Positions 1 to 6,574 of a stretch of 7,131 bases of DNA are shown piece after piece (position 1 is the first letter of the stretch; each line of letters opens with the position of its first letter). The translations under genes and the position numbers were made by a program. Source of the stretch: Dehalococcoidales bacterium (GTDB lineage Bacteria; Chloroflexota; Dehalococcoidia; Dehalococcoidales; UBA2162); NCBI GenBank assembly GCA_020343555.1, contig CP070800.1, positions 1,275,335 through 1,282,465 on the forward strand, written 5' to 3'. The notes beneath the pieces were generated by a model. That model saw nothing but the letters and a program-made list of their open reading frames with translations, searched no databases and had not been told where the DNA came from.

Positions 1-1442
1 TCCATAACGTTAATTTCCAACTCGACTCCTATTTTACTCCACATGTCTGCCAGCACTGAATAAAAATCTGCTTCGCCAGCCTGGCTAATAGCCTCCGTCT
101 TGAATCCGTTGGGATAACCGGCATCGGCAAGGAGCTGTTTTGCCTTTTCAGGATTATAGGTATAAATCTCCCTGACACTTTCCGGGCACATCGGGTCGTC
201 GAGGCTGAGATAAAGGTCGGCATATGAGGGGTGATAGACAAATGGCCAAGTCATGATCTGTCCCAGACCTCCGTTCAACGTATCGCGTATCATTTCCAGG
301 TCGGTAGCCATTATTAGTGCCTGTCGTACACGGACGTCGGTGAAAGGCTCTCTGTCCACTCGCCACTTGATATGCCAACCTCCTTCAGCGGGCATTTCTG
401 CTTCTAGTAGATCCGGCGCCGTATTTCTGATATTGATTGCCTGTTCCCAGTTAACAAGGAACATTTCATCAACCTTACCTGTCCTGATAGAAGCTTCTCG
501 AGTGGACTGGTCAGGTATGATGAACCATTTCATATGGTCTATGTAGGGTAACTGGTCACCCATCCCCGGGCCTGCCGGATTTGTATGCCAATAGTTGGGA
601 TTCCTGTCTAAGGTGACTGCACTACCGACAACATAGTCTTTTATCATAAATGGTCCGGCTCCAACGGAATTTCGCCAGTCAACAAGGCTACCGTATCTAT
701 CTATTACTTCCTCTGGTATGGGGCGTCCCCAGATACCCAGACGGCTAATAGCTGAAGCGAGAGCATCTGCCGGTACTTTGAGCGTGACTTCCCAATCACC
801 TGTTTTTGTGATTTCAGCATCTCTCAGGCGAGGAGCGGCCGCGTGAGTGTAACTGTTGGGATTACGGACTATCTGGTCAAGAGTGTAGACAACATCATCA
901 GCTGTCACTTCACGTCCGCCGACAAGTCGACTGGCTTCGCTGTCCGGATTAAGAGTAAAGTGTATGCCGGGACGTATTTGATAAATGAGAGTTCCTTCGT
1001 TAGTTTCGAAATCCGCTGACCATTCCCAGCTTTCGGCAACGAATCCTACCTTATTCTCGAATACATCCTCACTCATTCTCCAGTCAGTTTCGCCGGTGCC
1101 GGCAGGCCCTTTCGCCCAGTCACCTGCCCATAGCGGATCATTGGTAACACCGATTGTAGGTTGTGGAATCGGTGAGCCTTTGTAACAAAGCTCAAAACTC
1201 GTAATATCTCCCGCTCGTGCCAGGTTAAGCGTTCCGCCATATCTTGGCTGGTCGGATGGTAAACTCGTTTTTTCTTCATCATCCTCGTCCGTATCGAGTG
1301 TAGTTTCCGATTCGGTAATCTTTACCACGTCATCGGTATCGTCGTCTTTCGTAGTCTTTTTATTGGTATCATCACCGCAGGAAGCTAATACCAGGGATGA
1401 AACCATGAGACAACTTATCAATAACCAGATTATTTTCTTCAT
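1..1442 (-). CDS. ABC transporter substrate-binding lipoprotein, family 5 (oligopeptide/dipeptide type), C-terminus cut off by window edge
   Basis: Read on the minus strand from ATG at 1442-1440, this frame stays open for 480 codons and leaves the window at base 1, so the C-terminus is missing. It would be the extracytoplasmic solute-binding component of an ABC importer of the Opp/Dpp/Ni class. The N-terminus is a lipoprotein signal: MKK, a hydrophobic stretch, then lipobox LAS-C with Cys22. An acidic, Thr/Asp/Glu-rich linker follows to about residue 64, then RYGGTL (67-72), which starts the mature fold. Family hallmarks are IRPGIHF (156-162), VGAGPFMIKDY (260-270), RNPNYW (280-285) and the YNPEKAKQLLADAGYPNGF block (429-447). 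An AAAGG ribosome-binding site lies 8-9 bases before the ATG. It is downstream of the paralogous gene at 1599-3395 and probably co-transcribed with it. The family assignment is firm; the substrate cannot be told from sequence. Confidence 0.93.
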   Translation of the reverse strand, partial: MKKIIWLLISCLMVSSLVLASCGDDTNKKTTKDDDTDDVVKITESETTLDTDEDDEEKTSLPSDQPRYGGTLNLARAGDITSFELCYKGSPIPQPTIGVTNDPLWAGDWAKGPAGTGETDWRMSEDVFENKVGFVAESWEWSADFETNEGTLIYQIRPGIHFTLNPDSEASRLVGGREVTADDVVYTLDQIVRNPNSYTHAAAPRLRDAEITKTGDWEVTLKVPADALASAISRLGIWGRPIPEEVIDRYGSLVDWRNSVGAGPFMIKDYVVGSAVTLDRNPNYWHTNPAGPGMGDQLPYIDHMKWFIIPDQSTREASIRTGKVDEMFLVNWEQAINIRNTAPDLLEAEMPAEGGWHIKWRVDREPFTDVRVRQALIMATDLEMIRDTLNGGLGQIMTWPFVYHPSYADLYLSLDDPMCPESVREIYTYNPEKAKQLLADAGYPNGFKTEAISQAGEADFYSVLADMWSKIGVELEINVM

Positions 1443-1488
1443 AATTAATAACCTTTCTCTTGAAAATGGTATTGAATCTCGATTTATA

Positions 1489-1525
1489 GGCATCAGAAGT
1501 CGGTACCTGAATAACTCCTGATGCC
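1489..1525 (-). other. intergenic stem-loop between the two binding-protein genes
   Basis: The arms GGCATCAG (1489-1496) and CTGATGCC (1518-1525) are perfectly complementary. After one A/C mismatch, three more pairs extend the stem to 1500/1514, leaving a 13-base loop. On the transcribed minus strand the hairpin lies about 70 bases after the stop of the upstream binding-protein gene and about 45 bases before the start of the next one. The bases after it read TATAAATC rather than a U-run, so it is not a convincing intrinsic terminator. It could be an RNA-processing or 3'-end-stabilising element that sets different levels of the two proteins. The rest of the 156-bp gap holds a TATAGAAT box (-10 like) but no acceptable -35 at the right distance. 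Confidence 0.4.
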
Positions 1526-1598
1526 CCTAAACAATCATTTCTCAAAATACCTCGTATTCTATAAGATTAACGATACGCTAAGTCACCCAACCATGAGA

Positions 1599-3395
1599 TC
1601 AATAACCCATCGCTTGTTTCAGCTCTTCATCAACCCAGATATAGTTGCGGTAAAGGTGCGTGGATATATGACCGAAATTGGTTTCACCGCTGTAATTCTG
1701 TACCCAGGGCCACCACATCCAGTAGAGATTTCGGATCGGCAGCCAGATACCCCAGGCATTATCGAGTATATGAGGAACCACTTCTTTAACCGTCTGTCTG
1801 ACGATTTCATCATCTTTACACAGGTATTCCTGGACTTTATTATAAGCAGCTCGGGATTCTTCACTCCCCCAGAAGCACGGGCAGCTGGAACTCTCCGGAC
1901 GAACATTGTGCATGTTAGGGAATCCGAATGGATAGGTATCTCCCATTATCATTTCAGGGAACGTTCTTCCCTTCTTCATACCGAAATGAGCACCGAACTC
2001 CGCAACTTTTATCTCCATATCTACACCAACAGCGAGAAGGTATTCTCTGATAATAGACAGTAGGTCAACTTCTGCCGGATTGGCAGTCATGATAGTCTTG
2101 AATCCGTTGGGATAACCTGCGTCAGCAAGGAGTTGTTTTGCTTTTTCGGGATTATAGGTGAACAGTTCCTGGACCGATTCGGGCATCTCTTCGAGAGGTA
2201 CATAGACATCGGACATAGATTCACTGGGCACGAATGGATAACCAAGCATAACTCCGTGCCCACCATAATAACTTTCGAGTATCTCTGCCTGGTTTACTGC
2301 CAGGTTAAGAGACCTTCTTACCCTGAGGTCGTTGAAAGGGAGGTCTTTATCCATTCTGCCGCACGGAAAAGCAGGTATCCACGGCAATGTTGGTGAATAT
2401 TGAAGATCGGAATTTTGTGAAGTGAACTGCTCATAGTCTTCCACGCTGACATTTGCCAACAGGTCCATTTTACCCGTCCTGAATGCCGCTTGCCGAGATG
2501 AAGCATCAGATATTACTAATAATTTGACGGTATCAAGATATGGTACCGGATTCTCCGGGTGTACCGGATCGTTAGACCAGTAATCAGGATTCTTTGTGTA
2601 CGTCAAGGAACTCGAGACGACATAGTCCGTTAACATGAATCCACCCGTCCCCACAACATTTTCCCAATCATTCATATTGCCGTACATTTCTACCACTTCT
2701 TTTGGTAACATCTGGATGTACCAACCACTATAGAGAAGATTCTTACCCTGCACGTGTGCCGGTACCTTCAGTTCCAATGTGTACTTATCAATCACCGTTG
2801 CAGAAATTAGTCTGTCCTCCGGTGGGTTTGCACCTGAAGGCCATCCTTTGGGATTCGCCCATTCTCGTAATAGACTCCAGGCTGCGTCCTCAGCTGTGAA
2901 TTCTCTACCGTTCATCGGTGGTTTATTCCACCAGTGGACACCGGGTCTTATATGGAAGATGATTGTCTCACCATCGGGCATCTCATAGCTTTCAGCAAGA
3001 GCTCCTCTGAGATAACTCATACTCTGCATATGACCTAATTGCCAGTCAAGTTCTCCCGTTCCAGCTGGCCCTAAACTCCAATCACCTACCAATAGCGGTT
3101 CGTTCATAATTCTTGTTTCGGTTATCATGATCGATTGCATAATCCCTGCGTCGAATCCTTGTGGATCACCCCCCAGAGCGATATGAGTACCACCATACTT
3201 TGGTTCATCGGGATCACGCATACCTGGCTGTTGCACGGTTTCGGTTATCTTTTCACCTGTTTCTGTTTCGGTAATTACTACTTTATCATCGCCTTCATCT
3301 TCGGTTACCTTATCGGTTGTTTCTGATTCACACGAAATGACCAAAAGAGAAAATATTATTAATATACTCAGTATCGGTAACATTACCTTTTTCAT
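1599..3395 (-). CDS. ABC transporter substrate-binding lipoprotein, family 5 (oligopeptide/dipeptide type), complete
   Basis: A complete 598-residue extracytoplasmic solute-binding lipoprotein for an ABC importer of the oligopeptide/dipeptide class. The signal peptide runs from MKK through a hydrophobic core to lipobox VIS-C, with the lipidated cysteine at residue 22, the same position as in its neighbour. Residues 23-66 form a Glu/Thr/Asp-rich linker with TETETGEKITET-like repetition. The mature fold starts at KYGGTH (66-71). Family marks are IRPGVHWW (149-156), VGTGGFMLTDYV (248-259), KNPDYW (268-273), FNDLRVRRSLNLAV (354-367) and the YNPEKAKQLLADAGYPNGF block (414-432). The C-terminus is aromatic-rich (WMWWPW, 559-564). 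Start choice: AGGAGGG (3409-3403) sits 7 bases before the ATG at 3395; the nearby ATG at 3400 reads ATG-AAA-TGA. That TGA ends a small upstream ORF and overlaps this start as ATGA, so translation is probably coupled. No permease or ATPase gene is in the window. Ligand unknown. Confidence 0.96.
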   Translation of the reverse strand: MKKVMLPILSILIIFSLLVISCESETTDKVTEDEGDDKVVITETETGEKITETVQQPGMRDPDEPKYGGTHIALGGDPQGFDAGIMQSIMITETRIMNEPLLVGDWSLGPAGTGELDWQLGHMQSMSYLRGALAESYEMPDGETIIFHIRPGVHWWNKPPMNGREFTAEDAAWSLLREWANPKGWPSGANPPEDRLISATVIDKYTLELKVPAHVQGKNLLYSGWYIQMLPKEVVEMYGNMNDWENVVGTGGFMLTDYVVSSSLTYTKNPDYWSNDPVHPENPVPYLDTVKLLVISDASSRQAAFRTGKMDLLANVSVEDYEQFTSQNSDLQYSPTLPWIPAFPCGRMDKDLPFNDLRVRRSLNLAVNQAEILESYYGGHGVMLGYPFVPSESMSDVYVPLEEMPESVQELFTYNPEKAKQLLADAGYPNGFKTIMTANPAEVDLLSIIREYLLAVGVDMEIKVAEFGAHFGMKKGRTFPEMIMGDTYPFGFPNMHNVRPESSSCPCFWGSEESRAAYNKVQEYLCKDDEIVRQTVKEVVPHILDNAWGIWLPIRNLYWMWWPWVQNYSGETNFGHISTHLYRNYIWVDEELKQAMGY

Positions 3396-3505
3396 TTCAT
3401 ATCCCTCCTGTTCCGTTTTTCAAACCACTCGTGAATATACTGAGTGGAAAGCAAAAAGCACGAGAAAACGTTATTTACATAACATTCCAGTGCTTTTTCT
3501 GTCAC
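3392..3505 (-). CDS. small ORF (37 aa) upstream of and overlapping the binding-protein gene; possible leader peptide or small protein
   Basis: A GTG start at 3505-3503 opens a 37-codon frame ending in TGA at 3394-3392. The protein begins MTEKALECYVNNVF, continues through a moderately hydrophobic middle (about residues 9-24, with Cys8 and Cys16), and ends in a basic tail containing EKRNRRDMK. I do not recognise the family. Evidence that it is translated: a 13-base SD with AGGAGG 8 bases before the GTG, a promoter about 55 bases upstream, and a 4-base ATGA overlap with the binding lipoprotein start. The two consecutive Arg codons (33-34, AGG AGG) are themselves the SD of that downstream gene, so ribosomes finishing this ORF stop on the next start. 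The middle is too polar for a confident membrane helix. It could be a leader peptide controlling the transport operon, a small membrane-associated partner, or a translation-coupling device whose sequence matters little. There is no biased codon run typical of amino-acid attenuation. Confidence 0.6.
   Translation of the reverse strand: MTEKALECYVNNVFSCFLLSTQYIHEWFEKRNRRDMK
3425..3498 (-). promoter_or_regulatory. overlapping, mutually exclusive stem-loops in the operon leader (attenuator-like)
   Basis: Within the small ORF the transcript can form stem A:B, AAAAAGCAC (3498-3490) with GUGCUUUUU (3461-3453). The loop is 28 bases and contains an inner GUUAU/AUAAC hairpin (3483-3479 with 3474-3470). 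The B arm ends in a U-run, as in an intrinsic terminator. A second hairpin pairs CCACUC (3447-3442) with GAGUGG (3430-3425). A competing stem pairs CUCGUG (3464-3459) with CACGAG (3433-3428) and excludes both. The complementary segments are read directly from the sequence. That they regulate transcription or translation is inference; the A:B stem has only four G/C pairs and a long loop, so it may be weak. Confidence 0.4.
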
Positions 3506-3508
3506 TTC

Positions 3509-3521
3509 GATCACCTCCTTT
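3509..3521 (-). promoter_or_regulatory. extended Shine-Dalgarno sequence of the small ORF
   Basis: The minus strand reads AAAGGAGGTGATC, a 13-base perfect complement of the usual 3' tail of bacterial 16S rRNA (GATCACCTCCTTT). It is far longer than the 4-6 bases seen before the other genes here. AGGAGG (3519-3514) is 8 bases from the GTG at 3505, an ideal spacing. A short CUUC/GAAG-based stem could place the SD in a hairpin loop. Such a strong site argues that the small ORF is translated at a high rate. Confidence 0.8.
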
Positions 3522-3567
3522 CGAGAAGGTGCGGTATAGTAAACGAGAATGGACTTAGGAGAAATGC

Positions 3568-3596
3568 ATTCTACCTAATTACCATAACAATGTCAA
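3568..3596 (-). promoter_or_regulatory. sigma70-type promoter for the small ORF and binding-protein operon
   Basis: On the minus strand TTGACA (3596-3591) is followed after exactly 17 bases by TAGAAT (3573-3568), a perfect -35 and a 5/6 match to the -10 consensus. Transcription would start near 3561, giving a leader of about 56 bases before the small ORF and about 165 bases before the binding lipoprotein. The -35 is embedded in TGTCAATA on the plus strand (3591-3598), an 8-mer that also occurs at the divergent promoter. Confidence 0.75.
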
Positions 3597-3711
3597 TAGA
3601 AATACAGGCAAATCGTCGATTATTTTATCTTAATGAAGAAACTTTGTGGAAATAACAGAGGATTTGATACTTTCTATCGACTAATCTTGATTTTGTATTT
3701 GATTTGAATAG

Positions 3712-3740
3712 ATTGACAAGAAATATCGTGTCAATATAAT
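3712..3740 (+). promoter_or_regulatory. consensus sigma70-type promoter with overlapping inverted repeat (putative operator) for the acyl-CoA synthetase gene
   Basis: TTGACA (3713-3718) and TATAAT (3735-3740) are both perfect consensus boxes, 16 bases apart, with a start expected near 3747. An inverted repeat ATTGACA-N10-TGTCAAT (3712-3718 and 3729-3735) covers the -35 box, most of the spacer and the first base of the -10 box. A dimeric repressor bound there would block polymerase. The regulator is unknown and none is encoded in the window. The promoter is well supported. The operator reading is inference, because one arm contains the -35 itself. Confidence 0.75.
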
Positions 3741-3807
3741 ATCAGTCACATCGGAATATAGAATCTGGGTGATATCCTCTTTTACTGAAGATAAGGATTT
3801 TCTTTAC

Positions 3808-5196
3808 ATGGATTTAACCTCACAAATACATCACATATTTCATCCAACCTCTGTAGCGGTAATTGGTGCATCTTCTAATCCTCAGAAACCGGGATACTTA
3901 TGCACCTCGAACTTAATTAACGATGGATTCAAGGGGAAAATCTATCCAATAAACCCTTCAATATCGGAGTTTTCAGGCTTAAAGACATACTCAACAATTC
4001 TGGATATTCCCGATGAGGTGGACCTGGCCATTTCAGTCGTCCCGGCTGAACAGGCTGTATCCGTATTACAAGACTGTGTAAAGAAACAGGTAAAAGGAAT
4101 CGTCTTCGTTAGTGCCGGATTCAGAGAAATAGGTTCCGAGATAGGATCGAACTTACAGAATGAACTGAAGGAAATAGCGGATAATGGTGGAATTAAAATA
4201 ATCGGTCCAAATACGATGGGACTGATAAATACAAAAGCCAATCTTAATGCTACATTTTCACCGGGTCTGGGTTTGAGTAAAACCGGTAATGTCTCTGTGG
4301 TAAGTCAGAGCGGAGGGATGTGCGTATACCTGGTAAATGCTTTGGCTGATAACAACATTGGCATTGGAAAAGTAATAGGCCTGGGAAATCGGTGCAATCT
4401 CGATTTCGATGAAATGATTGCCTATCTTGGACAGGACAAAGAGACCGACGTGATCGTACTGTATATTGAAGGTTTGGATAATCCCAAAAAACTCATAGAC
4501 GTAGCTTCGAAGACTGGAACGAAGAAACCGATTATTGCCTTAAAAGGCGGCAGAAGCGAAGAAAGCAGCACCACTACCATGTCACACACCGGGAGTCTCG
4601 CCGGTAAATATGAGTATTATAAAGCAGCGTTCAGGCAGGGGAGAATAATATCGGTCGATACTCTCACCGAACTTTCTGACATGACAAAAGCCCTGGCTCT
4701 TCAACAACCATCACGAGGGAAAAGGCTGGCAGTGTTATCTCTCCAGGCAGGTCCGGGAATTATAGCTGCCGATAAAGCTCGGGAATACGGCATGACACTT
4801 TCTACTTTTTCACAGGAAACCAGGAAACGACTGAGAGAAAATATTTCTCCTCTTCTTTCTATAGAAAATCCGGTCGATATGGCATGGACTGGAAGTAATA
4901 TCGATACCAGCCGGGAAATACTTGACGCTGTATTGAAAGATGAAAACGTTGATGCGGTGCTGGTTGCTTTCATTTCTTTCGAGCTAAGTCGGGAACTACC
5001 GAAAGCGTTGATTGAAGTGGCTGCTGCAGCAAGGAAACCTGTCGTAGCGTGTGTAGGTTCCCTCGGTTCAGCTGAAGACACGGTAAATGGCCTCGAAGAA
5101 GCCGGTATTCCGACTTATCCTTCCCCTGACAGAGCCTGTACCGGTCTGGCAGGACTAGTAAGATACGGTGAAATCCTCAAAGGGATTACATCATAA
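3808..5196 (+). CDS. acyl-CoA synthetase (NDP-forming) alpha subunit: CoA-binding and ligase domains only
   Basis: A 462-residue protein of the ADP-forming acetyl-CoA synthetase/succinyl-CoA ligase superfamily, which interconverts acyl-CoA + ADP + phosphate with acid + CoA + ATP. An N-terminal CoA-binding Rossmann domain has VAVIGASS (16-23) and KIYPINP. Two flavodoxin-like ligase domains follow, with SQSGG (166-170) and then SHTGSLAG, whose His260 is the expected phospho-histidine. The second ligase half has QAGPGIIAADKAREYG and NPVDM. The length fits a stand-alone alpha subunit; the ATP-grasp beta part needed for nucleotide binding is absent and not encoded nearby. Start choice: ATG at 3808 has AAGGA ten bases upstream and places VAVIG where homologues have it. 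A GTG at 3769 would add 13 residues but lacks a good SD. It is divergent from the transport operon, has its own consensus promoter and ends at a hairpin terminator. The acid substrate is not predictable. Confidence 0.92.
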   Translation: MDLTSQIHHIFHPTSVAVIGASSNPQKPGYLCTSNLINDGFKGKIYPINPSISEFSGLKTYSTILDIPDEVDLAISVVPAEQAVSVLQDCVKKQVKGIVFVSAGFREIGSEIGSNLQNELKEIADNGGIKIIGPNTMGLINTKANLNATFSPGLGLSKTGNVSVVSQSGGMCVYLVNALADNNIGIGKVIGLGNRCNLDFDEMIAYLGQDKETDVIVLYIEGLDNPKKLIDVASKTGTKKPIIALKGGRSEESSTTTMSHTGSLAGKYEYYKAAFRQGRIISVDTLTELSDMTKALALQQPSRGKRLAVLSLQAGPGIIAADKAREYGMTLSTFSQETRKRLRENISPLLSIENPVDMAWTGSNIDTSREILDAVLKDENVDAVLVAFISFELSRELPKALIEVAAAARKPVVACVGSLGSAEDTVNGLEEAGIPTYPSPDRACTGLAGLVRYGEILKGITS

Positions 5197-5198
5197 CA

Positions 5199-5226
5199 AA
5201 GGGCAGACCTGTCAAAGTCTGCCCTT
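5199..5226. terminator. hairpin terminator shared by two convergent genes
   Basis: Perfect 10-bp arms AAGGGCAGAC (5199-5208) and GTCTGCCCTT (5217-5226) enclose an 8-base loop. The hairpin starts two bases after the stop of the plus-strand acyl-CoA synthetase gene and lies 29 bases beyond the stop of the minus-strand gene ending at 5256. The U-tracts are short and interrupted on both sides (TTATC on plus, CTTTGTT on minus), so termination is likely in both directions but perhaps not complete. Confidence 0.8.
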
Positions 5227-5255
5227 ATCAAATGCTTGTCTATTAGTTTTGAACG

Positions 5256-6398
5256 TTACTCGACAGTAACTATACTCTTTCCCTGTGTTAGATATTTTGG
5301 TACAGCATTTTCATTCAATTCAAGTCCGATACCAGGTCCTTCGGGAGGATAGAAACATCCATCTTTATATTTCATCGGTTCCACTATCAGGTCGTTATCA
5401 ACCGATTTTGTAGTATCGAATGTACCATACATCAGGACGGGGAAGAAGTTTGCCTGGGCTTGTTTGCCGAATTCAGGTTCTGAACAAAGCCAATGAGACT
5501 GAGCAGCGGCTTCCCAGGGACCGTTCATCGCACCGCAATACATTCCCAGGTTAGATTCTTTGGCAATGGCAGCCCATTCTATACCCTTGGTGATACCGCC
5601 GGCTGAAGCCAGCTTTGTGCCTACTATATCCGCCGCCTTCTTTGTGATAACTTCCACTAACCCGGTAGTATGAACGCTGGACTCGTGAGAACAGATAGGA
5701 ATCCTGGTATTACTTCGAAGCGCCGCCAGACCGTCTATGTTCGATGTGGCTATAGGCTGTTCTAGTTTATACAGGTTGCAGTCCTCGACTTCTCGCGCGA
5801 ACATCAAAGCGGTATAGTAATCCATGGTCGCATTTGCGTCGAAGGCTAACTCAGCCTTGGCACCAACGGCTTTTCTGAGTTCTTTCACGTTCTTGATATC
5901 GAGTTCGACGTTTCGCTCCCCACCACCGAATCCGGAATTCTTAAGGCCTAGGCTGGTAACGCCGCCTTCCAGCGCCATCTCTGCATCTTTCATTGCTGTT
6001 GCGGCATGAAGGAAGAAGTCGAATCTCAGTTTTTCATTAGCTTTACCGCCCAGGAGCTGGTATACCGGTAGGTTTAACGCTTTGCCGACAAGGTCCCACA
6101 GGGCGAAGTCTATCGTGCAAACGGCGGCTGGGTATGAAAAACCCCAAACCGACTTTATCGCAAAACTGAGCCTGTTCATGATCAGGCCTCTGTCAAGCGG
6201 GTTAGCACCGATGAGTGCAGGTTTCCAGGATTTAACCATCTCCACTACAATTTCCTGGTTCACGCCACCTGCGTCACCGATTCCTACAAGTCCTTCATCG
6301 GTGTGAATTTTTACCAGAAGGATATTTCCGGCTCTTCCCTCACCACGCATCGGAGTAGGGATAGTGAGTGGCACACATTCGACTTTTGTGATCTTCAT
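5256..6398 (-). CDS. mandelate racemase/muconate lactonizing enzyme family protein (enolase superfamily)
   Basis: A 380-residue enolase-superfamily enzyme that would abstract a proton alpha to a carboxylate, giving epimerisation, dehydration or cycloisomerisation of an acid. The N-terminal capping domain (about 1-115) precedes a TIM-type barrel. Metal ligands are Asp187 (FDANA), Glu213 (KLEQP) and Glu239 (SHESS). The acid/base lysines are Lys153 on strand 2 and Lys262 on strand 6 (TKLASAGGIT). This layout is that of the muconate lactonizing/dipeptide epimerase subgroup rather than of mandelate racemase. Two oddities: the usual KxK is GLK (Gly151-Leu-Lys153), and the strand-8 region reads CGAMNGPWEAAA without the common Glu-Ser. 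The C-terminal PPEGPGIGLEL (351-361) is typical of the family. ATG at 6398 has AAGGAGG six bases upstream. It has its own likely promoter and converges on the acyl-CoA synthetase gene. The exact reaction cannot be assigned. Confidence 0.93.
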   Translation of the reverse strand: MKITKVECVPLTIPTPMRGEGRAGNILLVKIHTDEGLVGIGDAGGVNQEIVVEMVKSWKPALIGANPLDRGLIMNRLSFAIKSVWGFSYPAAVCTIDFALWDLVGKALNLPVYQLLGGKANEKLRFDFFLHAATAMKDAEMALEGGVTSLGLKNSGFGGGERNVELDIKNVKELRKAVGAKAELAFDANATMDYYTALMFAREVEDCNLYKLEQPIATSNIDGLAALRSNTRIPICSHESSVHTTGLVEVITKKAADIVGTKLASAGGITKGIEWAAIAKESNLGMYCGAMNGPWEAAAQSHWLCSEPEFGKQAQANFFPVLMYGTFDTTKSVDNDLIVEPMKYKDGCFYPPEGPGIGLELNENAVPKYLTQGKSIVTVE

Positions 6399-6446
6399 AT
6401 AGCTCCTCCTTATTATTACCTCAATTAATTTTATAACCGGTAAAGG

Positions 6447-6476
6447 ATTCTATTACGTCTTAACGTATAAAATCAA
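6447..6476 (-). promoter_or_regulatory. probable promoter of the enolase-superfamily gene
   Basis: On the minus strand TTGATT (6476-6471, 4/6) is followed after 18 bases by TAGAAT (6452-6447, 5/6), which would give a start near 6440 and a leader of about 40 bases. The spacer carries a small inverted repeat TACGT-N4-ACGTA. A promoter is expected here because the gene upstream ends at a strong terminator. A TATAAA further downstream is an alternative -10 without a good -35. Confidence 0.45.
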
Positions 6477-6574
6477 GTTTCCTGAAGAGAGATAAATTAC
6501 TCGTCTTGATAACGTTTGGATCGAATCGACCGCGAGTGTGTACGTTTAGTATACTTTCTGTTAATGCCGGTAAA

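Noticed and set aside
97..161. Near-identical 65-base segment repeated at 2095-2159, as a possible mobile or recombination repeat
   Set aside because: It encodes the most conserved block of the family 5 binding-protein fold, and all six differences are silent, so protein constraint on paralogues explains it.
1521..2063. Plus-strand 180-codon open frame
   Set aside because: It lies antisense to the end of the well-supported binding lipoprotein gene, and its product shows no family motif.
3509..3522. Plus-strand GATCACCTCCTTTC is identical to the 3' end of 16S rRNA, suggesting an rRNA fragment
   Set aside because: No other rRNA sequence flanks it. On the minus strand it is an extended SD correctly spaced before a GTG start.
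3337..3655. Two short plus-strand open frames across the divergent intergenic region
   Set aside because: They lack SD sequences and overlap the minus-strand promoter, small ORF and lipoprotein start; their products look random.
3769..3807. GTG start 39 bases upstream for the acyl-CoA synthetase
   Set aside because: No good SD precedes it, and it adds 13 residues not expected before the VAVIGAS strand. The ATG at 3808 has AAGGA and matches the family N-terminus.
5255..5270. Small hairpin GTTACT-CGAC-AGTAAC at the stop codon of the enolase-superfamily gene
   Set aside because: Only six A/T-rich pairs, mostly within coding sequence and with no U-run after it; the stronger hairpin at 5199-5226 explains termination.
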